Under the pieces are notes generated by a model, which was given only the letters and a program-made list of their open reading frames with translations, was not told the origin of the DNA and made no database searches. Of a DNA stretch of 64,000 nt, positions 1-10,040 are shown one piece after another (positions within the stretch are counted from its first letter, which is position 1; each line of letters begins with the position of its first letter). This stretch comes from Akebia trifoliata (Eukaryota; Streptophyta; Magnoliopsida; Ranunculales; Lardizabalaceae), in assembly GCA_017979445.1 (NCBI GenBank), contig CM030711.1, positions 10,323,221-10,387,220 of the forward strand, written 5' to 3'. A program made the translations under genes and the position numbers.

Positions 1-1453
1 AAACAGATTTGTTACACACATAAAATGAAAAGTAACTTGCAATTAAAATTAAAACAGAAAATAGAGATTGAAAATCTGAGAGAGAAAGCTTAGAGAAGTC
101 AATCAAACCTTTGCAAATCATCCATAATATAGATTAGTTTCAAGAATAACTCAATCCATGGAGCAAGTCATTGCTCATGGATCGGAAAGTGGAGCAATTA
201 AATCAACGAAAGTACTTAAAAGTTATTCTTGAAAATCCTAATCTGACTGAAATTGTCTAACTTATATTCTGATTCTACACAGAGCATAGCCGTTCTTGAA
301 CTTATCTAATTAATGACTATTAAAGTTGAATCAGAAATATCAGCTAGATTACCTTAATCAGAGGAGAGTTTTCAGAATAATTAACATGTAAGCAAAGTAA
401 GAAATTAAAACTACATTAAAGAGATGAATCTGCTCTGGCATTCTTGACCTCTCTAAGGAGAGTCTAGCCACTCATTGCAAGGTTCATAGTTGCAAAAATA
501 AGAAAATATAGAAAATGACAGATGAAAAAGATGATGTAGAATAAATATGCAACTTGATTCATTCTTGAATGGATCTCTAAAAGAGTTACAATAAGAAATA
601 AAGGATGAATTCACTCTTGTTGTTCTCACTACAATCAAAAGCTCTTTCAAAGAAGAAAATTACAAAGAATTAAAGAAAAAAAATGAAAAATTACAGAAGA
701 AGAGAAGGACCCCTTATCTGAAATCAACCCTTCAATTTATAACATTCGTAATCGGGTCATTGGCTTGATTTTTCGGATGATTTTCTTCGAAAGAACCATT
801 CTGTTACAATCAATAGGAAAATTTTCTCGAGATCACCGCGGAACACCAATGGCTAGCCGCGGCGCGGTGACGTGGCACCCTTTTCAGCTCAGCTTTGGTT
901 GGTTGCTTTCTTTTTGCTCGTACGTTATAACAGTAGTTATTACATATTTTGTTGGTTTCCGAATGTACTCTTTTCACCTGAAATTAGTAACAAATTTTCA
1001 TTAGCTACATTAATTTGGGATTTTAATATAATTCATTATTATTTAAAGGAACTAGCATTTAAACGATGATAATCTTAGTGTAATTACGGTCCCAAAATCG
1101 AATAATTGGGACCTTATCAATCATCTAACATATAGAGCTCCACTTGGTCGAGTAAAAAAACATTAAAATACAGCATTGTTAAATTGATTAAATAAATACC
1201 TTCCGTAGTTGTGTTTTGAAACTCGCTCACCAATTCCTACGGTAGAGATAGAAAGAGAGATGGTGAAATGTATCAAATCACTGAGAGAGCAAATTACTTG
1301 ATACCTAAAATTGAAAAATGCCCAATGAAAGATCCAGCCATACAACTCAAAAAAGTAAAAATTAGGGAGAATGGAAAACATTTTATCCTTCATAATCTTA
1401 TTTTCTTCCGAATGGTTGTAAAAAACTAATTGCCTCTCCTAAATATTCAATGG
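1..1453. other. Intergenic, no gene recognised
   Basis: AT-rich sequence with only short, unconvincing reading frames. A short GC-rich patch near 835-880 (containing CCGCGGCGCGG and a GACGTGGCAC box) stands out but has no feature attached. A minus-strand stretch around 1190-1370 has splice-like borders, but I could not recognise a protein in it. Confidence 0.5.
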
Positions 1454-1800
1454 ACTTTTCTATAATATGCAGCAACTACAATCTTTCTAAACTTTGAATA
1501 TGGAACACTACAAATAAACAAATTACCTACAACCCATGGAATTAAGATAGATTTTCTATAATATGCAGCAACTACAACCTTTCTAAACTTTGAATATGGA
1601 ACACTACAAATAAACAAATTACCTACAACCCATGGAATTAAGATAGATTTTCTATAATATGTAGCAACTTCAACCTTTCTAAATTTGAATATGGAAACTA
1701 CAAATAAACAAATTACCTACAACCCATGGAATTAAGATAGATTTTCTATAATATGCAGCAACTACAACCTTTCTAAACTTTGAATATGGAACACTACAAA
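1454..1800. repeat. Tandem repeat, 96-bp period, about 3.6 copies
   Basis: The unit starting TTTTCTATAATATGCAGCAA recurs with the same base at 1460, 1556, 1652 and 1746, so the spacing is 96, 96 and 94 bp. The last copy stops about 55 bp in, at 1800. The copies are nearly identical (third: GTAGCAACTT for GCAGCAACTA), so the array is young. It lies on the 3' side of the gene-fragment element described below. Confidence 0.9.
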
Positions 1801-1983
1801 GCCAAAAGGTAAGCTCAGCAACTGATTGTTCTTGTGGCACAAAGATCAGAAATAGAGTGAATATGATTTACACTTAAAAACCATTTTGAATCATTTTGTC
1901 TCTCTACTAATCAATATGGATCAAAAGTCATTAATCTCGTGAACTATTTTTGAAAGCAAAATGGGATGGTGACAACAATATCA

Positions 1984-2184
<201 letters not shown>

Positions 2185-2384
2185 CTAAGGCCCAACGGCC
2201 CATCTAACTACCTCCATTCCTTGGAAATTTTACCTGTTTAAACTAGGGCCCCAATTACTTGGCTGGGTCCTCAAAATGGAAATATAAGTAAAAACAAGGA
2301 GGTTTAAAAGGACCTCCATAATTTTCCATCTGAGTTTTTCTTAGGGCCTCCATAATATATGCAGAATGCTACTAATCTTATGTG

Positions 2385-2522
2385 TGTTATAAGTCCACGA
2401 CCATGATCCAAGACACAAGTTCTACCTCAAATTGAATATTCTCAGAAGGTAATGTGAACAATGCCATTTCTCCCCTTCTCATGGTAATTATTCCATAATC
2501 CAACCCCTTTAAAACTTCACCT
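2385..2522 (-). pseudogene. FKBP-type peptidyl-prolyl isomerase fragment
   Basis: Minus-strand translation gives GEVLKGLDYGIITMRRGEMA, then LFTLPSE, then IQFEVELVSWI. The order is that of a plant multi-domain FKBP (ROF1/FKBP62 type: VIKG-D-GI-TMKKGE-ALFTIP-E ... LQFDVELLSW). The loop normally between PSE and the final strand (AYGE...PPNATL) is missing, and an in-frame stop follows soon after. It is a broken fragment of the isomerase domain in the same orientation as its neighbours. Confidence 0.75.
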
Positions 2523-2580
2523 AACAATTCTGTCACTCACAAAGAAAACATGGCAACTAAGGCTACAGTAAAAAACTAAC

Positions 2581-2614
2581 CTGCCCATTCCATTTTGACC
2601 AAACACCCCAATGA
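2581..2614 (-). pseudogene. Second partial copy of the isoamylase exon end
   Basis: Reads HWGVWSKWNGQ before a GTTAGT donor on the minus strand. It duplicates the 3' part of the isoamylase exon about 90 bp away and keeps the tryptophan codon that is a stop in the longer copy. It shows an internal duplication after capture. Confidence 0.75.
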
Positions 2615-2671
2615 GTTCAAAGGAAGTAACTGAAAGCAAAAGATCAGAAAAAATATGAAATCTGAACTAAC

Positions 2672-2758
2672 CTTCCCTTTCTATTCTGACCAAACACCCC
2701 AATGAGGAAACATGCCAACTTGGTAAAGGCCACATGTGTCCCATGCTTCAGCAATAAG
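2672..2758 (-). pseudogene. Isoamylase-type starch debranching enzyme exon fragment
   Basis: An 87-bp minus-strand exon between AAACAG and GTTAGT. It reads LIAEAWDTCGLYQVGMFPHW and then GVWSE, a TAG stop and KGK. Plant isoamylase 1 has [30 protein letters not shown] here; the W of WNG has become TAG. Isoamylase removes alpha-1,6 branches from glucans during amylopectin synthesis in plastids. The stop and the lack of other exons make this a dead fragment. Confidence 0.87.
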
Positions 2759-3326
2759 CTGTTTGAAAGGGAGTAGATACACAAATTTGATCAGGTTTCT
2801 ATTGAAGGAATGATAACACCAATGAACGTTACTGGAACAACTACGAATTAATTGTAGAAACCTACACAAGTACTACCACTCTTCTATGTAGAGTACACAT
2901 CACATTGTTAAAAAGTATAATTTCAGGATAAAGAAAAAAAGAATGATGTCCATAAGAAACTAGGACAGAAGTATTCAGATTTATGTCCAACCAACCTTTA
3001 TGAAATTTGGCTAACAAATAGTTGTAGGTTGGATTTAAGTTCTTATAATCACCACACCAATACAATGATTCTACGTACAAATAATAGGACTCATCTAAAT
3101 CTAGTGGAACTTGTATGAACTAGAGTTGTTTAAGAATAATTGGTTTAATTATCAAAAACCAGAATCAATTATTAAAAAGTACACGTTTTAACTCCACAAG
3201 AAAAACATTTCTAGGGAAGTGAAGTATGCATATCCTTGTGCAATTAAGCAAAAATAAAAATAAAAATAAAAACTCAATATTTAAGAACCCTATGCATGAG
3301 AGAAAAGAACACTGTAAAATGTGTCT

Positions 3327-3430
3327 AAGGAATTGCGTTTTACTGCATTTCGATCATTCGTGTATAACTCCTCCAAACCAGCAGCAACATTTGAAGGCAG
3401 CGTTCCAGCTTCTATTTCCTTTCTAATGCT
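3327..3430 (-). pseudogene. Plastid glycerol-3-phosphate acyltransferase fragment
   Basis: The minus strand reads [20 protein letters not shown], then LYTNDRNAV. This matches the N-terminal helical region of chloroplast stromal GPAT (ATS1: [26 protein letters not shown]). The intact enzyme acylates glycerol-3-phosphate in the plastid lipid pathway. After NAV the reading departs from the family, so the exon end is uncertain. It comes first, nearest the element terminus, in the row of captured fragments. Confidence 0.78.
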
Positions 3431-4542
3431 CAACCAGCAGCTCTGCGACTACCAAATCAAGATTAAGCTAAGGTGAACTCTATAAATAAGAAATAAATTG
3501 TTATTTTCTAACTTATTCATTGGAGTTTTTTTTTTTGGTAAATATCAAATTAATATTCAATGACGATATCAGAGTCAATGAAGCCACTGGCATTTCACTC
3601 ATTTTTCTTAACGAGGCAAATGTCGAATTCACTTCGTTATGGTTGTGATTGATGTGCATATGTGATTGACACATCAACCTTAAATATGTTTCGAAAATAT
3701 GTTAGTTCATGAAACTATAAAAACAATACATCAAGTAACACACAAACAAACCCCAACAAACAAGAAACAATACACCATTTTCAATCAACAAGAAGAACAG
3801 AACAACAATCAAATTCAGATCAAATAAGAAGAACAGAATAACAATAAATTTAGATCAAACAAACGAGATGAACAAACAATCTGAAAAATTGGAACAATAA
3901 GAAGGGCATCCAACAACAACAATCCTTCATTCAATCTTGCAATCTGTGGAAATAGGAAAAAAATAAAATCACAAGCGTTGAAATTCACAATTTTCCATAT
4001 GGTTGAGGCATTGGAAGTAATATATCTCAAAACATAACAAACAAATTACAGCATAACAGAAAAATCTAGGATTTAGGTAATCGATTGGAGAGAAAAATCA
4101 ACAAAATTGTGGGAAAACATACATTTTCTATCGAAGGAAGTCTATTTCTCAAATTTCGGGAGGCCGAGATCGGATCGGATCTGTTGAAATTGAACCCTCA
4201 CGTGTTTGAGAGACAGAGATCAGCGTAAATCGATTTTGAGATGAGAGAAAGAGAGAGAGACGATTTAGTGAGAGACAGAGAGAGTGATTCCGTGAGAGAG
4301 TGAGATCATAGTGAGTTTGAGAGTTTTCGGGTTTGAGAATTTCAGACGAGAGACAGAGATTTTACATAAAAGTTGCAGTGAGAGAGTGAAATCAGATTGA
4401 TTTTCGGGTTTGAGAAGAGAGACAGAGAGAGTGATTCAGTGAGTTGCGTCTTAAATTACTTTATAGCGACGATCAAAATCTGACCGTCACTAAAAATCGC
4501 AACTATTTCCCTTTTTTCCTGTAGTGAAAGTTCAATTGGAAT

Positions 4543-6390
4543 CACTACAAAAATTAGGACTTTTAGGGGCTCCTATTTTGGACAGTTTTGTTGAAGGGTC
4601 GAGATAAAAAAAATGAAAAGGGCTTTTGGAGGTAGTTTAGTCAGAAACATCGTGGAAGAACAAAGAGGTAGATCGATTTAGGGCTTTTAGAGACTCTAAT
4701 TTTGGGAGGTTTTGTTGAAGGCTCGAGCTAAGAAAATGAAAGGGGCTTTTGGAGGCGGTTTCGTCGGAAACGTCGTGGAAGAACAAAGAGGTAGATCGAT
4801 TGGAGGCGGTTTCATCAGAAACGCTATGGAAGAACAAAGAGATAGATCGATCAGAGACGTTTTTCAAAGAACACTGCACAAACCAGATCAGTGAGAGCGT
4901 TTATTGGGAAAATGCCACAAAATCCAGATCAATGGGTCATTTGTTAAAGAAAGGCCTTTTTGTGTTTTGGTGTGATTCATTTGACGCAATTCTTTTCAAT
5001 CTGCTCTCTCTCTTTTCTCTTGCAATCTATTCCATTTCTCTCACTTTGATAGAGAGCTCTCTCTCAAAATCACATTCTCTTTCGACCTGTTCAAGTTGAA
5101 GGCTCATCATGTTTGTTTTTTTTTTTTCGAGCTCCCGATCTATTCTAGTGTTAGGCCTATCTATCTAAATCTGTGATATTGGGTTATTTATTTATTATTT
5201 CTCCATATCTATGTGTTTTACCTCTTGGTCTTTATCCATCTTTCTATATAATCTTTAGTTGTTTTGGTACTAAGGTTCATCCGTTTTTTTTTTTTTGTTA
5301 TCGAAACATTAATGAGATTTGATGATCTATTTTTTATTTGATTTCAAATGAAAATCCTAACTTCTATAGTGTTGATTCAATTTTTGGTTCGATTTCAAAC
5401 CAAAATCCTAATTTCTATAATTTTGATTCTATTTTTGGTTCAATTTCAAATCAAAATCCTAATCTATTATTTTTATAACTAGGATTTTAATAAAATAATG
5501 TGGTAGTTTTGATTACAGTGTGGCAATGGATCCCTGAACACTAGATTTCATTTTCTAGGTTTTTAATATCGAGATGAAATCATCTCAGTTGAGCTTCCTA
5601 CACTGACAAATAGGTTTTTTTAAGGTTTCTATCGAGAAGGAGAACGCTTGATTTCTTTAATTTTGCTTTGCTTTAATTTATGTTTTTCTCTTTTTCTAAT
5701 TCATTATCTTTAGAACTTTTCTACAATTTGAAGTCTTCTTAGCACCCAATTTCAGTGTTCTTTTCCATATTAGTGATATTTAATTTACTCTTTGAGATAA
5801 ATAATATTTTATAGCTGAAACTCAGTCATATTTCATTTCATTTTAAATTATAGATATAGGTTTGAATATGGACTTAATCTGCTCTAATTATTCCTATAAT
5901 GTAGTTATTAGCAAATTTGAACTCTCTTATTGGATGGATTCTTCACCTGAAATGTTTTGTTTGTCTTAGGATCAACAACTCATATCTACCTTCAATTTCA
6001 CTTAATTTTATCATTATTGATACTTCATTTGTGTTATAATCTTTTAGTTGGGTCTTTGCCAATTTGAAGGTACGAAGATTTTTTTTTTAATATTTTGCAA
6101 GACAAATGTTTAAAGAGCAGATTATGATGGATAGAAGGAGTTCACGAAAGAGCAGATTATGGGAGCAAAGTTCTACTTCAACGAGATTGAGGAAGGATCT
6201 TCTCATCTTGATAAGGATAGTTGTATGCTGGTATTTCCACTCACTACCTAGCTAACACAATTTGAGATGTATTAGTATGCATCCATTCCTTGAAATTGTA
6301 AATTTTACATGCATGCATTTAGTCTCATATATTTACAAGAAAATCTGGGAATATGTGTTTGTACTTAGTCCATGTGTTGGATGCATTTTG
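4543..6390 (+). mobile_element. Second CACTA-like terminus, element extends rightward
   Basis: CACTACAAAAATTAGGACTT begins 16 bp to the right of the terminus at 4526, in the opposite orientation, so two CACTA-type ends stand back to back. Inside are diverged direct repeats, a CT-rich stretch (4990-5080) and AT-rich intron-like sequence. I found no recognisable captured exon and no matching right terminus. The right limit is set where a dispersed repeat family begins and is approximate. Confidence 0.5.
4628..4860 (+). repeat. Diverged direct repeats, about 50 bp
   Basis: A unit of the form GGAGGCGGTTTCGTCGGAAA plus a GTGGAAGAACAAAGAGGTAG tail occurs three times (near 4628, 4749 and 4803). The last two are adjacent in tandem and the first is separated. 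This gives open frames on both strands whose translations are just the repeat, so I do not call a gene. Confidence 0.7.
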
Positions 6391-6399
6391 GATAGATGT

Positions 6400-7130
6400 G
6401 TACTCAAATCTCAACATCACTAACTTAATTTTACTAATTTACACAAAACACATATTTGACGGTCCAAGGCTGTCAAATTTCTTAAAATTCGACAAGCCAA
6501 GGCATCAAAATTTTCATTCTAAATTATTTTTTGCAGCCCAAACAGTCAAATCAATGGAGGAGGGGAGAGAGCCGTTGAGTTTGGGGAACAGAAAAAATTT
6601 CAACGATCCTTAATTGTCAAAATTTGATTTTTAAATTTAGTAGTTGAATTTTCCAATTTTCACATAGAGTTGGCCAAGATGTTCAAAATAACATAAGTTG
6701 TCCCAATTGTCAAATGAGACGACATGTGAAATGAGTCACATTGGTTGTGGCATCATATCGAGATGACTTTCAATCTCAGACAAGAGTTGAAACCATTTAT
6801 TCAACCAATGAACCAAGTGATGGTGATCCGCCAATTTTTTGAGCCATAATTTCATTTACAAAATCTTGAAATTTTCCCTTTTAGAAAGACTTTGAAAGAC
6901 ATTTCATTAATGAGATTCTTTAATAACCCAAACGCTAACAACACCGATTTAATGTCATCTTTGAATGATTTTTTGCTTAGTGTTGTGAGCAAATTTGCTC
7001 ACAACCCAACATCAGTTTGACATGTGGTGCGGATGACATCAATAATAGAGAGAGTATCTAACTCTTGCTCGCCGCCCTCTGTCCATCAACTTATTTTTTA
7101 AGATTTTAAATCTTAAAAAGAGTGGTTAAG
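6400..7130. repeat. Dispersed repeat family, copy A (uninterrupted)
   Basis: This copy aligns with 24380-24724 plus 31822-32112, and more loosely with 8430-8807. Shared landmarks include GACGGTCCAAGG, a GTCAAATGAGACGACATGTG segment and TGTGGCATCATATCGAGATG. Because it is unbroken at the point where the other copy contains a 7.1-kb insertion, it serves as an empty-site reference. No coding potential is seen. Confidence 0.85.
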
Positions 7131-7190
7131 CCCACATTAATTATCGAATCGACAATCTAACAACACAACCGTCTGCATTTCATGAAAATG

Positions 7191-7193
<3 letters not shown>

Positions 7194-7221
<28 letters not shown>
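7194..7221. repeat. (TA)n microsatellite
   Basis: Uninterrupted alternating TA of about 28 bp beside a foldback element. Confidence 0.95.
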
Positions 7222-7225
<4 letters not shown>

Positions 7226-7344
7226 AGCGTTCAGAGGCCCTAAAGATAGCCAAACACTTTTGAAAATAGGAGTTAGAAGTTTCAGAATGGATTGATTTTT
7301 TGTGAGGATGATCTTTTCGTGGATCGTCCAATTTTTATAAACCA

Positions 7345-7460
7345 CTTTTGATGAGATTAGAAGTTTTGGAATGGGTTGATTTTTGGTGAGGATGATCTTC
7401 TCATCATAAAGATCATCCTCACAAAAAATCAGCTCATTCTGAAACCTCTAACCCATACAT
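7345..7460. repeat. Foldback element, inner arms
   Basis: GGTTGATTTTTGGTGAGGAT followed by GATCTTCTC is mirrored by an inverted copy ending near 7460, so the strand can form a hairpin with a very short loop. It is the first of three such hairpins of one family between 7.2 and 7.9 kb. Confidence 0.8.
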
Positions 7461-7554
7461 TGAAAAAAATGTTTGGCACAATATTGTTTGACTCTCTTTA
7501 AGGCAATTCAATGGTTTAAATAGCGAACTAATATATATATATACATGGGAAATG

Positions 7555-7906
7555 TTCAACACCCTACACTTTACCAAACGTGTTTTGTCCTACATGGGTT
7601 AGAAGTTTTGGAATGAGTTGCTTTTTGGTGAGGATGATCTCTACCATTAGAAGATCCTCCTCACCAAAAATCAGCCCATTCCGAAATTTCTAGCCCCATG
7701 TTTACAAGTTGAAAAATCGTGGACCGATCATTTTTTGTAAATCATTTTTTATGGTGTTAGAAGTTTTGGAATGATTTTTGGTGAGGATGATCTCTTCACC
7801 ATAGAGATCATCCTCACCAAAAATCAGCCTATTCCAAAACTTCTAATCCATGTAGGACAAAACACGTTTGGTAAAATGTAGGGTAAAGCGTAGGGTGGTG
7901 AACGGG

Positions 7907-7912
<6 letters not shown>
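7555..7912. mobile_element. Foldback MITE between TA microsatellites
   Basis: CCTACACTTTACCAAACGTG at the left is matched in inverse at the right (about 7855-7885), enclosing two further inverted pairs based on GTGAGGATGATCT. TA microsatellites abut both sides, so target duplication cannot be read. It is non-coding. The same family recurs at 12.16-13.03 kb inside EH1 intron 2. Confidence 0.75.

Positions 7913-7960
<48 letters not shown>
7912..7960. repeat. (TA)n microsatellite
   Basis: Alternating TA run of about 48 bp directly abutting the foldback MITE. Confidence 0.95.
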
Positions 7961-7962
<2 letters not shown>

Positions 7963-8807
7963 TTTCTAAAGAATCATCTAGTTTATACAATTGATGGTTC
8001 AACCATGGTTTCAAATCTTGGTTTGATGTCTCATTCATGGATGAGATGGAGTTGTCTCAAACAAGTCATATCATCTAAGATGGGCTGGGATAAACCAATC
8101 ATGTTGATATAAAATTATTTATTAATCTATTAATATTTAAATACTTCCAATTTTTTTGTTTTTTTTTTTGTTTTTATATAAAATACTGTCGATTAGAAAG
8201 CATGGTCAAAAGATAAAATATCTCAGTTGACACAATAATTGAAACCAATTCTGATTTGGAGCCATTCCTCCACAACTGAATGCAACTGATTGTCCTGATA
8301 TGTAGTAAGTTGCTAACTGTGTAACTGATTAGTAACTGATCTCTTGATGTATATTTATGTGTACCTGTCTATTTTTTGAAAATTACTGTGGAAAATTAAT
8401 CTTTTTAAACTGTCTTTGACCTGTTTCTTCTGATGGAAAAATTCGACAACTCTAAACCGTCCGAATCTGAAGAACATAAAAACTTTCAATGACCCTTTAC
8501 TGTCAAAATTCGATTTTAAAAATCATGGGCCTTGGCGCATCGAATTTTCCAATTGTCAAACGAGATGACATGTGAAAAAAGACACTAAATGTCTGTATCG
8601 TTGTGGAATGATTTGGATCTCAGCATCAGATGAGATTTGAAACCATGGATTCAATCACTGAATTAAGTGAACCACTAATTTTCTTCAGCCATTCTAATAT
8701 ACATAATCTTGAAATTTTCCCTTTTGAAAAGATTTTGAAAGATATGTCATTAATGAGATTCTTTTATACGTCAATAGGCATTTAATGTCATATTCTATGA
8801 CATATTT
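7960..8807. repeat. Dispersed repeat family, copy B
   Basis: 8.0-8.2 kb resembles 24.06-24.31 kb (shared GATTTTCTAAAGAATCATCT). 8.43-8.81 kb resembles copy A at 6.4-7.0 kb in diverged form (for example CTTGAAATTTTCCCTTTT and GTCATTAATGAGATTC). No gene is seen. Confidence 0.7.
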
Positions 8808-8822
8808 AAAGTTGTATTCTAT

Positions 8823-9058
8823 ACCCATCGATGTCTAGCTGAGATGGTAAGAGGCAAATGGGTGTACTCCCCAGGTCGAGACTTTGAATCTCTATAACCC
8901 CTCTACCGATGTCTAGCTGTGTGGCTAGTTAAAGGCTTCACGTGAGAAGGTGGAATAGTGCCTGCGGTCCAGGGTTAGTCCTGTGGATAAGGTTGGTCTT
9001 TGGATCTCAATGGTCCAATGGCTGGCTCGCTACCACAGGGATCGCATCGTTTAAAAAA
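8823..9058 (+). mobile_element. tRNA-derived SINE with target-site duplication
   Basis: The head contains a pol III A-box-like TAGCTGAGATGGTAAGAG and a B-box-like GGTCGAGACTTTGAATC with tRNA-like spacing. The body is about 236 bp and ends in an A-run. It is flanked by perfect 15-bp direct repeats AAAGTTGTATTCTAT (8808-8822 and 9059-9073). That is the signature of target-primed retroposition. The intact duplication suggests a fairly recent insertion. It is not a functional tRNA gene. Confidence 0.92.
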
Positions 9059-9089
9059 AAAGTTGTATTCTATGAGAAACTAGACTAAA

Positions 9090-9540
9090 ATGCCCTCAAT
9101 TTCAACCTCTTGCAACGCAGACACCTTGTTTGAAGGAGATGTAATCTTTAGTGAAGACGAGGGTGCAAAGTGTGTTGTTAGTGTTTGGTTAGTTTCCACC
9201 CAACCAAATTGAACCAAACCACGTTCAACCAATTTGATAAAGGCTCATTTGAAGAAACACAGCCTTCAAACAAATTGATTTTGTATAACTCTATATAAGA
9301 ACTGCAATTGAGAAATTGGGGGAAGGCATCTTTTGGGTGTAAAAGCATTTCTTGAAATTGTTGGGCATTTGATAAAAAAATTGCTTCATTATGCTTTATA
9401 TTGTGTTTGAATACGCATAATCTTTACTGTTATAATAAGAAAAGGCCTTTCTCTGCTATGTGCATTTTTATACCATTCCCCACTTATCATCCTATGCTCT
9501 ATCCCCTCCATTTTTCTCTCTCTACAAACTCTAGACCCGT
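9090..9540 (-). repeat. Epoxide hydrolase flank duplicate (relic 1)
   Basis: This stretch aligns with 38334-38790 along its length and in parts with 47345-47760. It contains a decayed exon-1 start (9441-9511) and sequence that would have lain upstream of an epoxide hydrolase gene. It sits just downstream of EH1, as its counterpart sits downstream of EH2, so the duplication unit included it. Confidence 0.85.
9441..9511 (-). pseudogene. Decayed epoxide hydrolase exon 1 start
   Basis: The minus strand from the ATG at 9511 reads MEGIEHRMI, like EH1, then loses frame. The later segment encoding MHIAEKG is still recognisable in DNA (CCTTTCTCTGCTATGTGCAT on the plus strand). The rest of exon 1 is absent. 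It is the remnant of a further tandem gene copy. Confidence 0.85.
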
Positions 9541-10040
9541 TGAACTTGAAACAAGTTTTCTATAAAAATAGTACAGTTGTTGAAATAATATAGTTGAGAT
9601 CCAGGACAAGTACAAGAAAACAGATGGTTTAAATTTTCCACACAATTGGCCTGGCCTGACAACTTATATCAATATATGTTACATAATAATATTATAATCT
9701 AAGTATGTATAATGTGCCCACTAAAATGTGAAATGTGTCATTTTCTTAATTGCCGCTAAAATGAAGATCAACACAATTTTGAATGAGAAATGTTAGACAC
9801 ACAGAAGCATAGCGCAAGAGAGATGAAAAACACGTCATATTATTGTACTAAATATGAAAAACAGTTGGATCCATGTCTAAATATTCTTCTGCAACCTTCA
9901 ACACACAAGAGAATCAGACTTATTGTATAAGAATACAAAAGGCTGCTCGAAAAGATGAACACTGAGCCTTATTATAAAAGAGATTGCAAATGTCACAATA
10001 GGACAATACTGAGGCATCCCGAAGGGACAAACGAAGAAGA

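Noticed and set aside
8823..8890. tRNA gene
   Set aside because: A and B boxes are present, but there is no cloverleaf, and an A tail and target duplication show a SINE.
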